Under the pieces are notes generated by a model. The model did no database searches. It was given only the letters and a program-made list of their open reading frames with translations, and had not been told where the DNA came from. The position numbers and the translations under genes were made by a program. Positions 28,501-38,127 of a stretch of 64,000 nt of DNA are shown here, piece after piece. The stretch is from Dreissena polymorpha. Taxonomy: Eukaryota; Mollusca; Bivalvia; Myida; Dreissenidae. Within the stretch, counting starts at the first letter, position 1, and each line of letters opens with the position of its first letter. The stretch is taken from the NCBI RefSeq assembly GCF_020536995.1, contig NW_026273359.1:65001-129000 (forward strand), given 5' to 3'.

Positions 28501-29668
28501 CCTATTTTCTTTTTCTAAGCCTCGCCATATAAACTTTCTCCATCTCGTCACTAATCATTCATTATCTATTTATATCGGAAAATGTCACTATATGTACGTG
28601 CATTAAGTGCCTCTTTCCCCTAAGCGCAGCTCACATTACATAAACGATAAGCAGTATTTACAGGGTAAGTAGTATTAACAGGGTAAGAAATATTTACAGG
28701 GTAAGTAGTATTAACAGGGTAAGAAATATTTACAGGGTAAGCAGTATACATGTATACATGGTAAGCAGTATTTACAAGGAAAGCAGTAAATAAAAAGTAT
28801 GCAGTATTTACAAGGTCAGTTGTTTGTTCATTTTGAATACTTTCCTTGTAAAAAAATTGTCGAAAGACTAGGAGATATTTACACCCACAATTGATGAAAT
28901 AGGGCAGGGATAAAAGTCCGGAAATGGCTTGGTCGCTCACCTATAAACATCAAGTCAACAATCAAGTCAATGATCACGAGTGGGTTCGCTCGGGAAGACT
29001 CGGGACTTTCCGTGCGCGTTCCGGAATCACGGTTCCGCCGCATGGTGGCGTCTTCTTCGTTTAGAAGAAACGCGGTCTGGTAGGGTGTAAACACCGCCGT
29101 GTACAAGACTAAAACCAGTACTATCCAGTCCCACACCGCCTTAAATGGGCTACAATACACTAAAATCGTTAAAGATAAAGGCATACAAGGAAAAGAGTCG
29201 TATACAGATATAATAATCTGCAAGCAGTATATTATATATAAAGTTGTTTTAACAAATGTCTTAATACATTTTGCCATCATAATATGTACACTTTTTTAAG
29301 TTTGAGTATCGTTAAGTCAAATTTAAGTGACATATGACCACACGACCACAAAAAAATAAACAAAAATTCCTACTCTCTTTAATACTTGAAAGACCGTGGT
29401 AATCTTGTTATTGGCATTGATTTAAGCACATGGTGGGTGCATGATGCATCAAATGAGTGAAAGGTTCTACGACTAACATGTAGTGAAGAAAGAAAAATTC
29501 GTCTACGACCAACCGGTAGTGAAGAATGACAAATTTGTATGCGACAAACCTGTAGTGTAGAATGACAAACTCTGGCTGTTGGCGCCGGAAGGATGCGCCC
29601 ATACCGGAAGCGCGCTCCAGCGTCGACGGCGCCTCTCTGCCCTCCGTAGTCTCATCGGATCTCGAGTC
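16360..29668 (-). CDS. KCNH2: ERG-type (KCNH) voltage-gated potassium channel, thirteen exons seen, 5' end outside
   Basis: ERG channels carry repolarising K+ current across the plasma membrane. Exons: 29,550-29,668; 28,941-29,149; 27,623-27,783; 23,066-23,267; 22,584-22,781; 21,836-21,935; 20,816-20,968; 20,611-20,681; 20,341-20,455; 19,793-19,954; 18,959-19,048; 17,162-17,273; 16,360-16,540. They encode S1 ([19 protein letters not shown]), S2-S3 ([29 protein letters not shown]), S4 ([14 protein letters not shown]), S5 ([20 protein letters not shown]), pore with filter SIGFGN (vertebrate ERG has SVGFGN), CNB homology domain, and a C-terminal coiled coil. Phases agree at all junctions but one: the pore exon ends in phase 1 and the next begins in phase 0, where the S6 end and C-linker are missing. 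The N-terminal PAS domain was not found. NVSPNT after the filter favours ERG over EAG or ELK. It may be a degenerating paralogue. Confidence 0.9.
17162..17273 (-). CDS. KCNH2: KCNH exon: start of C-terminal coiled coil (duplicated at 45,691)
   Basis: Strong acceptor TCTTTTTCAG and donor CAAT|GTAAGT bound [20 protein letters not shown] and [13 protein letters not shown]. Phase 1 in and 2 out match the exons on both sides. Confidence 0.7.
17340..17615 (+). repeat. Short palindromic repeat (MITE-like) copy in segment A
   Basis: Diverged copy of the family described at 19,478; its counterpart in the inverted duplicate is at about 45,350-45,615. Confidence 0.75.
18959..19048 (-). CDS. KCNH2: KCNH exon: Ser-rich tail segment (duplicated at 43,979)
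   Basis: Acceptor ATTTTTTAG|TCTCG and donor CACGG|GTATGG bound [20 protein letters not shown] and PRMRRKYT. It starts and ends in phase 1, matching both neighbours. Assigned by phase and by conservation in the inverted copy, not by homology. Confidence 0.55.
19478..19735 (+). mobile_element. Short palindromic MITE-like repeat, well preserved copy
   Basis: About 250 bp with two mirror-image halves: GCATGTGCGTAAAGTGTCGT and CCGCACAGGCTAATCAGGGA at the left, their reverse complements at the right, and outer ends CGCGTTCTGAGAAAACG and CGTTTACTCAGAACGCG. It carries no coding capacity. This family recurs through the window and, as I recall it, is abundant in dreissenid mussels. A shorter, more diverged copy abuts it at about 19,300-19,475. 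Confidence 0.85.
19793..19954 (-). CDS. KCNH2: KCNH exon: low-complexity C-terminal tail (duplicated at 42,795)
   Basis: Encodes [20 protein letters not shown] then [20 protein letters not shown] and [12 protein letters not shown]. The copy at 42,795-42,956 has the same length (162 bases) and an open frame. The donor CAAG|GTTCGG is weak but is kept in both copies. Confidence 0.7.
20341..20455 (-). CDS. KCNH2: KCNH exon: basic C-terminal tail
   Basis: Encodes [20 protein letters not shown] then [18 protein letters not shown], rich in Lys/Arg, as is common after the CNB homology domain in ERG channels. Phases 0 in, 1 out, both matching neighbours. Confidence 0.65.
20611..20681 (-). CDS. KCNH2: KCNH exon: KDDIF segment, diverged
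   Basis: Acceptor CACTTTAG|GTAAGG continues [20 protein letters not shown] and ends near donor TTT|GTAATA in phase 0. The family has a Gly-Glu after DIF and then a VRALTYCDLHKI block; that block has no counterpart in the 155 bases before the next exon. Confidence 0.6.
20816..20968 (-). CDS. KCNH2: KCNH exon: CNB homology domain
   Basis: Encodes [20 protein letters not shown], then [20 protein letters not shown] and [15 protein letters not shown] and ALYFIxRGS are hallmarks of EAG/ERG channels. Confidence 0.92.
21300..21790 (+). repeat. Degenerate tandem repeat around GTTTGTAACC
   Basis: Irregular units of roughly 40-60 bp, each with GTTTGTAACC or a variant followed by GGGGAGGTTACCGCT-like sequence. 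It lies in a KCNH intron. Confidence 0.7.
21836..21935 (-). CDS. KCNH2: KCNH exon: end of C-linker, start of CNB homology domain
   Basis: Encodes [20 protein letters not shown] and [13 protein letters not shown]. It begins in phase 0 (GTGCAG|GTTTTA), which does not match the phase 1 end of the pore exon. Confidence 0.9.
22584..22781 (-). CDS. KCNH2: KCNH exon: turret, pore helix, selectivity filter and start of S6
   Basis: Encodes [20 protein letters not shown], then [20 protein letters not shown] and [18 protein letters not shown], with donor GGCT|GTAAGT in phase 1. The rest of S6 and the C-linker should follow, but the next 650 bases on this strand are AT-rich and hold no such exon. Confidence 0.92.
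23066..23267 (-). CDS. KCNH2: KCNH exon: S4 voltage sensor and S5
   Basis: Encodes [20 protein letters not shown] with positive residues every third position, then [20 protein letters not shown] and [16 protein letters not shown], ending at ATAG|GTACTT. Confidence 0.9.
24082..24354. mobile_element. 273-bp MITE with long terminal inverted repeats
   Basis: Ends are CGGCCGTTAATCACGGGCGC and the inverse GGCGCCCGTGATTAATGGCC; the inverted match continues about 45 bases through CCACCTCTTTTTGCG. There is no coding capacity. It lies in the intron between the S3 and S4 exons of the KCNH gene. Confidence 0.85.
24838..25070 (+). repeat. Direct repeat of about 105 bp, two copies
   Basis: Copies at about 24,840-24,945 and 24,965-25,070 share ATGGATAATACTA, TTGCCTACTAAT, CGTTCAACGCCT and GTGGTTAACATT. 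Confidence 0.85.
26320..26440. promoter_or_regulatory. Promoter-like motif cluster inside a KCNH intron
   Basis: Within about 120 bases there is GCGCATGCGTAA (NRF-1-like), AAAATGGCGGCC (YY1-like) and GATTGGCT (inverted CCAAT box). These motifs are typical of CpG-type promoters, but no TATA box, start site or following exon can be shown. Confidence 0.3.
27623..27783 (-). CDS. KCNH2: KCNH exon: end of S2 and S3
   Basis: Acceptor TCCGCAG|CGGAC completes [15 protein letters not shown]; the exon continues through [19 protein letters not shown] and [13 protein letters not shown] to donor GAC|GTAAGT. Confidence 0.9.
28636..28830 (+). repeat. Short tandem repeat, about 20-bp units
   Basis: Units such as TTTACAGGGTAAG and TTAACAGGGTAAG alternate at about 20-base steps. 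On the plus strand each unit looks like a splice donor (CAG|GGTAAG), but the surrounding gene is on the minus strand. Confidence 0.8.
28941..29149 (-). CDS. KCNH2: KCNH exon: S1 and S2 start
   Basis: Acceptor TTGTAG|CCCATT restores the Ser codon of [11 protein letters not shown]. It encodes S1, the S1-S2 loop ([20 protein letters not shown]) and [11 protein letters not shown] of S2, ending at ATAG|GTGAGC. Confidence 0.88.
29458..29570 (-). repeat. 36-bp tandem repeat spanning an exon end and its splice donor
   Basis: Three imperfect copies on the minus strand. Each has TTTGTCATTCTACACTAC or a variant, followed by GTTTGTC, GTTGGTC or GTTAGTC. Exon ends would fall at 29,550, 29,514 and 29,478. 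The frame stays open through all three. Confidence 0.85.
29550..29668 (-). CDS. KCNH2: KCNH exon upstream of S1, ending at a triplicated splice donor
   Basis: Acceptor GGTCTAG|GACTC opens [20 protein letters not shown], then [17 protein letters not shown], which corresponds to the family [13 protein letters not shown] junction. The donor CTACAG|GTTTGT is followed by two further imperfect copies of the same exon end and donor at 36-base steps. The Met in this exon could start an N-terminally short isoform, but no promoter evidence is visible. Confidence 0.75.
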
Positions 29669-30686
29669 CTAGACCGACCGAAAACACCGATTAATATCGA
29701 GCGTCATCATCAGAAAAGTTTATATTCAAAGGTCATCCTAAATCTCACTCGTTTAGTGACTGAAGCTGCTGGTTGTCATTGGGGGTCAAGAACAAAACGT
29801 TTATAAGACTTTTGTTTATGTAAGTCGGAATGCGTTCACGGAGACACGGGAAACGTACAGAAAAAAGACGCACAGACACAGACAGCCAAACAGACGGATT
29901 TACAATAAATTCAGAATACTTTTTGTGTAGTTTTTATTGAGTATAAGAAATAATAAAAACAAATATACTGCTTATATTTAAAGAACCTGTAAGAAAAATA
30001 CCTAAATAGTGCTTCAGAAAATGATGCAAATATTGAAAACGAGCATGTATAGGCAATGGACAATGACAGTTTTCGAATTTCTGAAGTATCTTGAATACAA
30101 ATTCAAAATTAGTAAGTTGTTATACATATGACGTAAATTGTTCAGTAGAATGATTGTTATGTTCAGAAAAAAAGCCATATACTTTTGGAACTTTCGCTTT
30201 TTTGTTTAGAATTACCCTTATTTCAACACCCTACATGAACTTGTTAGCTGTATTATATGTACAAAAAAACACTGCAAAATATATGATGTTGGATAACAAT
30301 TTTTGATAGAAAGCGTCGAAATAGTTATGCAATATTCTTAATGTAGAAAACTCATTTCGAAATAAATAAAAATAGACGTAATGCAAACAGTAAAAATAAA
30401 TCGCTTAACATGAATTTTTTATTTAATCAAAACTGTTTGTATTGTGTGTTGTTGTTTTTTGTGTGTATAAATTTGACTGTTTTGTGTTGTGACTCTTCTG
30501 ACAGCCATTTATTGTACATATAAACAGGCTATTTGTCAATCAGTAAACTTTTCTAAAAACATTAGACACCACAAAAACAATAAATGAATACTAAAAATAG
30601 AACCAACGTATATTTCAAAATTGTAACCGTTACATATGCAAGTCGATATCCAAACATAATGATAAACTTGCTAATTCGATGAAACG

Positions 30687-30689
<3 letters not shown>

Positions 30690-30741
<52 letters not shown>

Positions 30742-30746
30742 TAATA
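30690..30746. repeat. TA dinucleotide microsatellite
   Basis: About 45 bases of uninterrupted TA followed by imperfect TA/ATA repeats. Confidence 0.95.
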
Positions 30747-31784
30747 ATAATATAAACAAAAATGTTGACAAAACAGGACAAATATTTGTTACAAAATGAC
30801 TTTTCACTACCGACAAACAAAGTTTAACTTCCAACTTTACCGTCTTCCATAAGCGCGAATAGATATTTGTTAAAACACCGTCCGAGCGTAGTAATCGTCG
30901 TGACGTCATAGTCTGTTGATGACTTCATTCTCCAGGCAACGAAATCAACGTGACGTCAAGTCTTACTGATGCCGTCATACTGGTCCAATCAGTTAACGCG
31001 ACAGGAGGTGGAACATTAGCGGAGTTAAAGGTAACGTATTGATGACGTCAAACTTATTCAATTAATGAAAACTATTAAGAGTCATAACGTATCGATGACG
31101 TCACGCTTATCGAATCCATGAATCCAAAGTGAATTTTACTGCGTATTCATGCGGTCACAATTAACCAATTCATTTAATACCTATGATGACGTATGTTATA
31201 CAAACGCCATGACGTTGGTTCACTATTAATTTTATTAACACTGGCACATTTGTTTCGAACAAGTAACATCCATACATCGCACTGTAAACGAAAAAAATCA
31301 CATATTCTTTACCACGCTTCAAACTTCACTTCACTTCCGTTTTGATCGGCAGGTATACTGTCGCCTAACCTAAATATACAAAATGTATCTCTTACTCACA
31401 AAGCATTTGTTGGGTATTGGTTCCATTCAACTGAATGAGCATTTGATTGGAAATAATTCATAACATAAATTCAATTCATCTCGATAGATTCTCTTATATA
31501 AGCCTATTGCCAGATTTGCTCAATCTAGACACCCAGTTCCGTTAACATAAAGAATTCCTCGCAGTCAAACAATTCCTACGCTCTCAAACGCGCGTTAGAT
31601 TTTCATTGGAATAGCATTGTACAAGATGCATTTGTCACCGAGTTCTGACATTACATCTCATCAGACAAACCAGTGTACGCCCAGCGACATAATATTGACA
31701 TGAGTAAGACAGTCTTTGCAAGTCAGTTCACGCAAATATAGCTTAAGTTAACTTGTAGAATTATATATTTGATCCACGTTTTGG

Positions 31785-31975
31785 GTACTAAACGGTTTTA
31801 ATGCATGTACTGAACGTACCGTCCCAGATAAGCCTGTGAAGTCAGCACAGGCTGATAAGGGAAAACTATTTCCGCTGTAATTGTATTTCTCGTTTTAGGA
31901 AAGTCTCTTCTGAACGAAAATCCAGTTTATGCTGGAAGTATTGTCCCAGATAAGCCTGTGCGGACTGCACAGTTT
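31785..31975 (+). mobile_element. Short palindromic repeat copy, 5' part, interrupted
   Basis: Runs from TTTTAATGCATGTACTGAAC to GCGGACTGCACAG, then is interrupted by the tRNA-bearing element that follows. Its outer right end (CGCACATGCATTAAAAGCC) reappears at about 32,540-32,590. Confidence 0.75.
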
Positions 31976-32500
31976 AAAGGGATTTTTTCACGGTTTGGTA
32001 AATTGACAAAATTTTATAAAGTTGTTTCAGATTCGCAAATTTTCGGTTTAGTTATGCTATTTGTGAGAAAACAGTATTACTGAACATTGGCCATGGTCTA
32101 ATATAGCCATTATATGCATCTTTTGACGATTTAAAAACCTAAAAATTATAAAGCGTTGCAACGCGAAACGGTTGAATAATTTGGAGCGTTCTGATGTTGT
32201 CGTTTAACTTTGTTGAACTATGAAGATTGCTTATATAACGTTTAAAATACGCATCTATGCATGCTTGGCGGGATTGCTCAGCTGGATTATGCGTTTTTAC
32301 TTCAGGATTCCGGGGGTCACTGGTTCGAGCCCTGCTACGGGCTACTTTGTTTTACTTTTTTAAGGAAACACGTGTTTTTTTGGTATTCATAAAATAACAT
32401 TGGCATAATGATGTTATTTAAATGTATATCTTGATGCCAATATATTGCAATATGAAATGAAACACTTAAAAATTTCCCAATTTAATGATAAGAATAAAAT
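31976..32500 (+). mobile_element. tRNA-bearing repeat element, copy 1
   Basis: Body starts AAGGGATTTTTTCACGG and passes GATTCGCAAATTTTCGG and AAGCGTTGCAACGCGAAACG. About 30-40 bases of AT-rich spacer then lead to a tRNA-like module at about 32,263-32,340 with B box GGTTCGAGCCC, followed by a T-rich tail. Related copies are at 39,955, 42,258 and 49,738. The right boundary is uncertain. Confidence 0.7.
32263..32340 (+). tRNA. tRNA-like module of the repeat element (not a working tRNA)
   Basis: An A-box-like GGATTGCTCAGCTGG and a B box TGGTTCGAGCCC are separated by a normal distance, but I cannot fold a clean acceptor stem. It is best read as the pol III-type part of a SINE-like element. Confidence 0.4.
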
Positions 32501-33039
32501 TTAACTTAAGATGCTTCTGGAATACGACGCCAGGAACAAGACTTAACGCACATGCATTAAAAGCCATTTTACCAGAGTAAGGCTCATATATAGTTATGTT
32601 CACACTTTTTTATGTTCACACTTTTTAATGTTCACACTTTTTTTTCCATTTGTGAATTATCAAATGTAATACCCCAATCGTAAGCAATATATAACACACG
32701 TCAGAAATTAATTTTTATATATTTCATATAGTATCACGCAAAGTTTAATTAAGTTTACGATCCCACGACATCTATTGAATACACACAGACTCCTTCATAG
32801 GTTTCTTTAGCATCACGTATCGCTTCAATAAATATCTAAAAACTAGAATCGATTTATCAAAAAAACATGGGAAAAGGCGAGTTAATTAATTAATATTCAC
32901 GTCTGCCCCTTTGATTAATGTGCTCACTGACAAATTCACACACAGAAAATAAATACACAGTCAATATCCGCTTGTTAATCGTTAATGTTTGCACCAAACT
33001 GCCTCCTATCAACAATATAAGACGGCCTAATTACACGTC

Positions 33040-33600
33040 GGTTGAGTAATGATCCTCGTTCTGGGAAAACCGGCCTTAATGCTTTGGCGTAAAGTGTCGT
33101 TCCAGATTAGCCTGTGCAGTCCGCAGTTGAGCCAGTGCAGACGACACTTTCCGCCTAAACTGCTTTTAGATAATAAGAGACTTCCGTTAAACGAAACATC
33201 GACACTTTCCGCCGAAACTTCGACACTTTCCGCCGAAATTTTGACACTTTCCGCCTAAACTTCGACCTTTTCCGTCTAAACTTCGACACTTTCCGCCTAA
33301 ACTTCGACACTTTCCGCCTAAACTTCGACTTTTTCCGCCTAAATTTTGACACTTTTCGCCTAAACTTCGACACTTTCCGCCTAAATTTCGACACTTTCCG
33401 CCTAAACTTCGACACTTTTCGCCTAAACTTCGACACTTTTCGCCTAAACTTAGACACTTTCCGCCTAAACTTCGACACTTTCCGCCTAAACTGCTTTTAG
33501 ATAATAAGAGACTTCCGTTAAACGAAACATTTCATAAAACACATAATCTGGGACGATTTTAACGCAATTGCATTAAGCGCCGTTTTCACAGAGCGATGCT
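33040..33600 (+). mobile_element. Short palindromic repeat copy carrying a 21-bp expansion
   Basis: The left half (CTTAATGCTTTGGCGTAAAG) and right end (CGCAATTGCATTAAGCGCCG) are normal; the middle is expanded by a 21-bp array listed next. Confidence 0.8.
33199..33490 (+). repeat. 21-bp minisatellite, about 14 copies
   Basis: Units read CGACACTTTCCGCCTAAACT plus one base. The unit is the internal GACACTTTCCGCCTAAACT of the palindromic repeat, so the array arose by local expansion in one copy. On the minus strand it is an open frame of repeated SKFRRKV, which I treat as incidental. Confidence 0.95.
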
Positions 33601-34429
33601 CAAATATCTGTTGCTTTATTCCTCGAGTACAAGTAAGTACCTTTCAGGATGATACCTTTTTATAAAAAATAAGCGACAGTTAATCAAGTATAACAGTGTT
33701 TATTAAGATTGCTAAAACATTGGAACATCAAAAACAATATACCGGTAATTTGAGTTTTGCAAGCATGTTCCGGTTTAAAAAAAAATTAAAACTGTAAAAG
33801 TCAATTTAAAATACAACATCCAAATCAGAAAGAAAAATCATTCTATATAAGAAACACACTGTGAGTTCTCTTTGCTACGAAACATATCAGATTGAAGAAA
33901 ATGGCCAATTATTTATGAATCCATCTTCCCTCTATATTTTCTGTCTGTCAAATGGTGCGTAAAGGCGGCGCGATCAATCGGTAGCTACACTTAAAGATTT
34001 AGTGCCTAGATATTGTCACCAGAAAAGTTCCTTCCTTTAATTGAACAAGATTGTGGACCTCGAAATGAAAGAAGAAAATTTTCCGTTACATATTCAGTTG
34101 TCATTTCATGATTTCGAGCGCAAGACATTGATTTAAGAAATCAATTTCGACGTAGATGTTTTATCAGCAAGTTACCAACAACAAGTAAATCTTACGCGTA
34201 ACATTTATGAAACCATAATTCCGTAATACACGCATAAGAACGATTCAAATAAGAAGATATTAATTAATTAGGGGATATTCATTGGTTTCGATAGATTTTC
34301 GACTTTACTTCACTAGTGATCAGAGAGTTTACGATTAGCGCAATACAAATTAAACCTCTGCCAAAACAAACCAGTTTTCTTTTTATTTGATTCTTTCCCG
34401 CAGTGTGGTTGCCTTTTCAGATTAAAACA

Positions 34430-34690
34430 CTTGACATTCTCGCGAATAATAACGCCATCACGCCCTATAAAAGATCTCATTTTACTGTAAAACCCTTGAC
34501 ATTCTCGCGAATAATAACGCCATCACGCCCCATAAATGATCTCATTTTACTGTAAATCTTGACATTCTCGCGAATTATAACGCAATCACGTCCCAAAAAT
34601 GATCTCATTTTACTGTAAAACCCTTGACATTCTCGCGAATAGTAACGCCATCACGTCCCAAAAATGATATTATTTTACTGTAAAACAGTA
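34430..34690 (+). repeat. Tandem repeat of about 62-67 bp, four copies
   Basis: Each unit contains TTGACATTCTCGCGAAT, ACGCCATCACG and ATTTTACTGTAAA. Confidence 0.9.
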
Positions 34691-35232
34691 AAAAGAATCG
34701 AACATGCTCACTATTATTTTTCAGTGTTTGAAACAGTTAATAATCAGTTGTAAGTCATTGATGTTTCCATATAAACCACAGGATAGCACACAATAAAGTT
34801 TTTTATTTGTAAAAAAAACAACGAATCACTTTTTTCTTCAAACATTAAAATGAGCGTCAATTTATATATTTGTATTTAATTTATATGTAGCATTTTCTGA
34901 TTATGTATATAATATGGTAGTATATAACAGTTAAAGTACATGCCAAAAAGTAGATTTCTTGCAAAATAACGTAGCGTTTTAAGCATTACTACATTTAAAT
35001 AAATCTCAATTTGCAAAAGTGTCGTCATTAATTATAGCCACACAGTTATGACCACTTTGTTTTGAAATAATAAACCAGAATAACTTCGTTTAATATTTGA
35101 ATGACACAAGCCAGACGTTCACATATCCGGCTGAAACGCGCAAGAGAAAAATGCTCGAAGCAGACTCGTATAAATATTACGCATAAACTGGATTTTCGCT
35201 AGCTGGAGACTCAAATTAAATGTAAAATACAT

Positions 35233-36094
35233 TTAAGGTAGCGCACCTCTAATGGGCACATATCCAAATATAATCTTGTTAATTATTTTCTTAATCAGCA
35301 TCATTTCACTGAACTACATGCAAATTTGTAGGTAGGCTTTCCATGCTTTTTAAAAAAATATACCGATTTTTTCAAAACCACCCCCACGCTCGGCTTTTGT
35401 CAAGTTTATTTTCAACCCTGGGGTATATAAAAGTTCCATAATTCATTCAAATTTCCAAATATGGGCATGCAGTTGGTGTGTACAGATGCAGTAAAGGAGT
35501 TTAAAGTTTAAACAAGATGAAATAAGTATTCTTTTACAGACATTTATTTTTTACAAATTTTTATCTATGGAAGAGCGCCATGAAATGTAAGTGATTTCAG
35601 CCAAGTAAAAATTGGGTCGGTTAAAAACAAAGTGTCATAAAATTCAAAATAGTATCATAGTATTAAGTCATATTTTAAACTTAGTTTTTATGGAAACACT
35701 ATATACAGCAAAAATACCAAGAACTAGACAGATTTACCGTTTACTTTTTGAAATAAAAATAAAAATGCAACATGCATGGTTCGTATTTTCAACAGTAAAT
35801 CACCCAATTTCGCCATAACATTGTTTTAATTTTAATAATTGAAGAATGTGCATAAAAAATGCAACATATTTAACAATAAATATAGCTTATATGCCATTTT
35901 AAATCAAATTACGTTAGAAAATAAATAAAACGCGTCGCAAAAAAGTATACGTCGTCGGCAGGATTCGAACCTGCGCGGGAATATCCCAAAAGATTTCTAG
36001 TCTATCGCCTTAACCACTAGGCTACGGCACCTAATAGTAGGCTCTTCAACCTTCGAAGAAATCGCGGGAAATCATAAGAGGTGCGCTACCTTAA
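35233..36094. mobile_element. 862-bp TTAA-flanked element with 22-bp inverted ends and a tRNA-Ser-like sequence
   Basis: Ends are TTAAGGTAGCGCACCTCT and AGAGGTGCGCTACCTTAA, extending to 22 bases with one mismatch. TTAA duplications are typical of piggyBac-type transposons. No transposase is present, so it is non-autonomous. A tRNA-Ser-like sequence lies near the right end. Confidence 0.8.
35950..36033 (-). tRNA. tRNA-Ser(AGA)-like sequence inside the TTAA element
   Basis: The minus strand reads CCTAGTGGTTAAGGCGATAG, then ACTAGAAATC (anticodon AGA), a long variable arm, and CGCGCAGGTTCGAATCCTGC. A and B boxes are intact, but the 5' acceptor strand (GTGCCGT) pairs poorly with the 3' strand (CGACGAC). 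Probably tRNA-derived rather than a working gene. Confidence 0.55.
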
Positions 36095-36414
36095 AGCCGA
36101 AAGTGTCACCTCTGATAAGCCGTTTCGGATAACACAGGCTTATTTGGGACGACACTTTACGCACATTCATTCAATTCCGTTTTTCACTGAGTGCGCTCAA
36201 TCATAACTTGTTCATTTTACAGTACAAATATTCGCACAAACGAAGTAATAGTTTAATTTTGTTAACTGTTTGCTAATTTTGCCTTTATAGCAATAGTATA
36301 ATGTAAGCGAATGCGAGTGTAAGTTATTTGCAAGGTTTGACATTTTCCGAAAAATACCAGTATGAAATACCTACTTTATGTATCAAGTAAGCAGTTATGT
36401 TTAGTATACGAGTA

Positions 36415-36610
36415 CAATTGAGCCGCGATCTGAGAAAACGGGGCTTAATGCATGTGCGCAATGTTACGTCCCAGATTAGCCTGTTCAGTTTGCACAAGCA
36501 AACCAGGGAGAAACTTTCCGCTTTTATGGAAACTTTAGTTAAAAGGAACCTCTTATACACGAAAATCCAGTATAGGAAGAAATAGCGAACTGCACGGATT
36601 AAACTCCAGA
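36415..36610 (+). mobile_element. Short palindromic repeat copy, truncated
   Basis: Left half intact (GGGGCTTAATGCATGTGCGC), right half largely lost after GAACTGCACGG. Confidence 0.75.
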
Positions 36611-38127
36611 ACGAGGATAGATTGAATCGTAATTGAATACAGTCACCGGATTTAAGTCTCGCAAAAGAGCTTAACGAAAACCGTCCCAAGGTTAACTTAG
36701 TGTCTAACGGATATTGCAAATATGTCGGCTTTCCATTCTACCCAATTACAGCGATAATAATTCTGAGGATTATTCGGTATTACGTACGGAACGAGTCTAG
36801 AATAATTGATGCAGTAAACAGTGGCTTGTGAATTCCGTTGAGGGATTTCTACGTCGACACGTGGGAGAAAGACCGCCAGAGAAATATCTTCCAATTGAAT
36901 AATTTTTTTTCGTGTTCAGTTGGTAAAATGTTTTGAGTTGCACAATACACTTTTTAGAAAAAATGTCATTTAATATGTTTACAATAACTGAACATGTACT
37001 TACACAACTCTACTGTTTTGAATAGTCATAACTAATTACATCAGCAACTACACAGATTTAAATAAAATACTACCGTCCCTGGGATTATAATCCGAGCCTT
37101 CTGTTAGAAAAATATAGTGCTGAGAAACGATGGCTTTTATATTCATTACATAATTATATACCGTAGGTAAGGACTACACGCATTTTCCAAATACCGGTAG
37201 TAAAGTAAAAGCGTTACAAACGATTTATTATTATGAAGATTTCGAATCACGATTACACATTCATGAAAAACATATTTAAACAGTCTTTTGTGTTATTTCG
37301 TTTGTTTAATTATAATGTATGCGTTCTTTTTAAATCATGACAATACCTTTTAAATCGTCATGTTTAAAACTGTGAACAAGTGCCCTTAAAATTAGTTGTT
37401 AAAAATATAGTGGAAAAGCTTACAAAAACAAGACTTCAAGAAATGTTTCTAATTTAGTCTGATTCATAAAAAATAACTTAATTCCTTTTCTAGAGTACTG
37501 ACCAATAACAACTTGTTTTTTTATTATATATACATGAAGTAACAGGACAAATATTTATATATATTAGCATATCTTGTATTACAAGTCTGAACATTATTGC
37601 TGATACATGTTATCACTTTGTTTTATGATCATATACATGTATACATTGTATGTCTTATATTGAATAAAAAAAATATTTGCCAATACAACATGTAGTTTAG
37701 CCACAATCTTTCGCTCGGGTGACAGCGTATTTTACTCGTGGAAATTATTATGTGTATTTATTTGTCGACAAACATTGTTCCGCTGTCTCGAGAAGAGGAC
37801 AAATTTGCATTCGCTCACCTGACGGGAGCCATAATTAACACGAAGGGCTTTCCGGTTCGCTGCCGAGACTGCAACCCTGAGTTTCCGGCAAGTAGATCCG
37901 CCGCGAATTAAATTTCTGGAGAATCGATCTTAACTTTCTCAAGACGGTCGGGTTTGAATTAAGGCAAAAAAATGAAAGGAAAGTTTTCAATCACGCTTTT
38001 CAGTAATAATTGTCAGAGAATTTTGAAGGTTGTTGGTTGAAGCAAAGTCGATAATTATGTGAAAGAGGCATATTTACGCATATCAATAATGTACCACTAA
38101 TTATGGTGTTTTTTTGTTTTTGATTTT

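Larger units (their letters stand above)
35165..36200 (+). mobile_element. Short palindromic repeat copy split by a TTAA element
   Basis: The left part (AAACTGGATTTTCGCTAGC) ends at 35,232; the right part (AGCCGAAAGTGTCACCTC to CACTTTACGCACATTCATTC) begins at 36,095. The inserted element lies between, flanked by TTAA. Confidence 0.75.

Noticed and set aside
28620-28940. Minus-strand frame with repeated [11 protein letters not shown]
   Set aside because: It comes from a 20-bp tandem repeat in an intron.
33155-33478. 107-codon frame of repeated SKFRRKV on the minus strand
   Set aside because: It is a by-product of a 21-bp minisatellite inside a MITE; there is no promoter and no conservation argument.
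35950-36033. A working tRNA-Ser gene
   Set aside because: The A and B boxes are good but the acceptor stem does not pair well, and the sequence lies inside a mobile element.
37820-37850. Possible first exon of the channel gene on the minus strand (MAPVR followed by GTGAGC)
   Set aside because: ERG proteins start MPVRRGHVAPQNTF and, as far as I recall, the first intron comes later than codon 5. No following PAS exon was found, so the likeness is probably chance.
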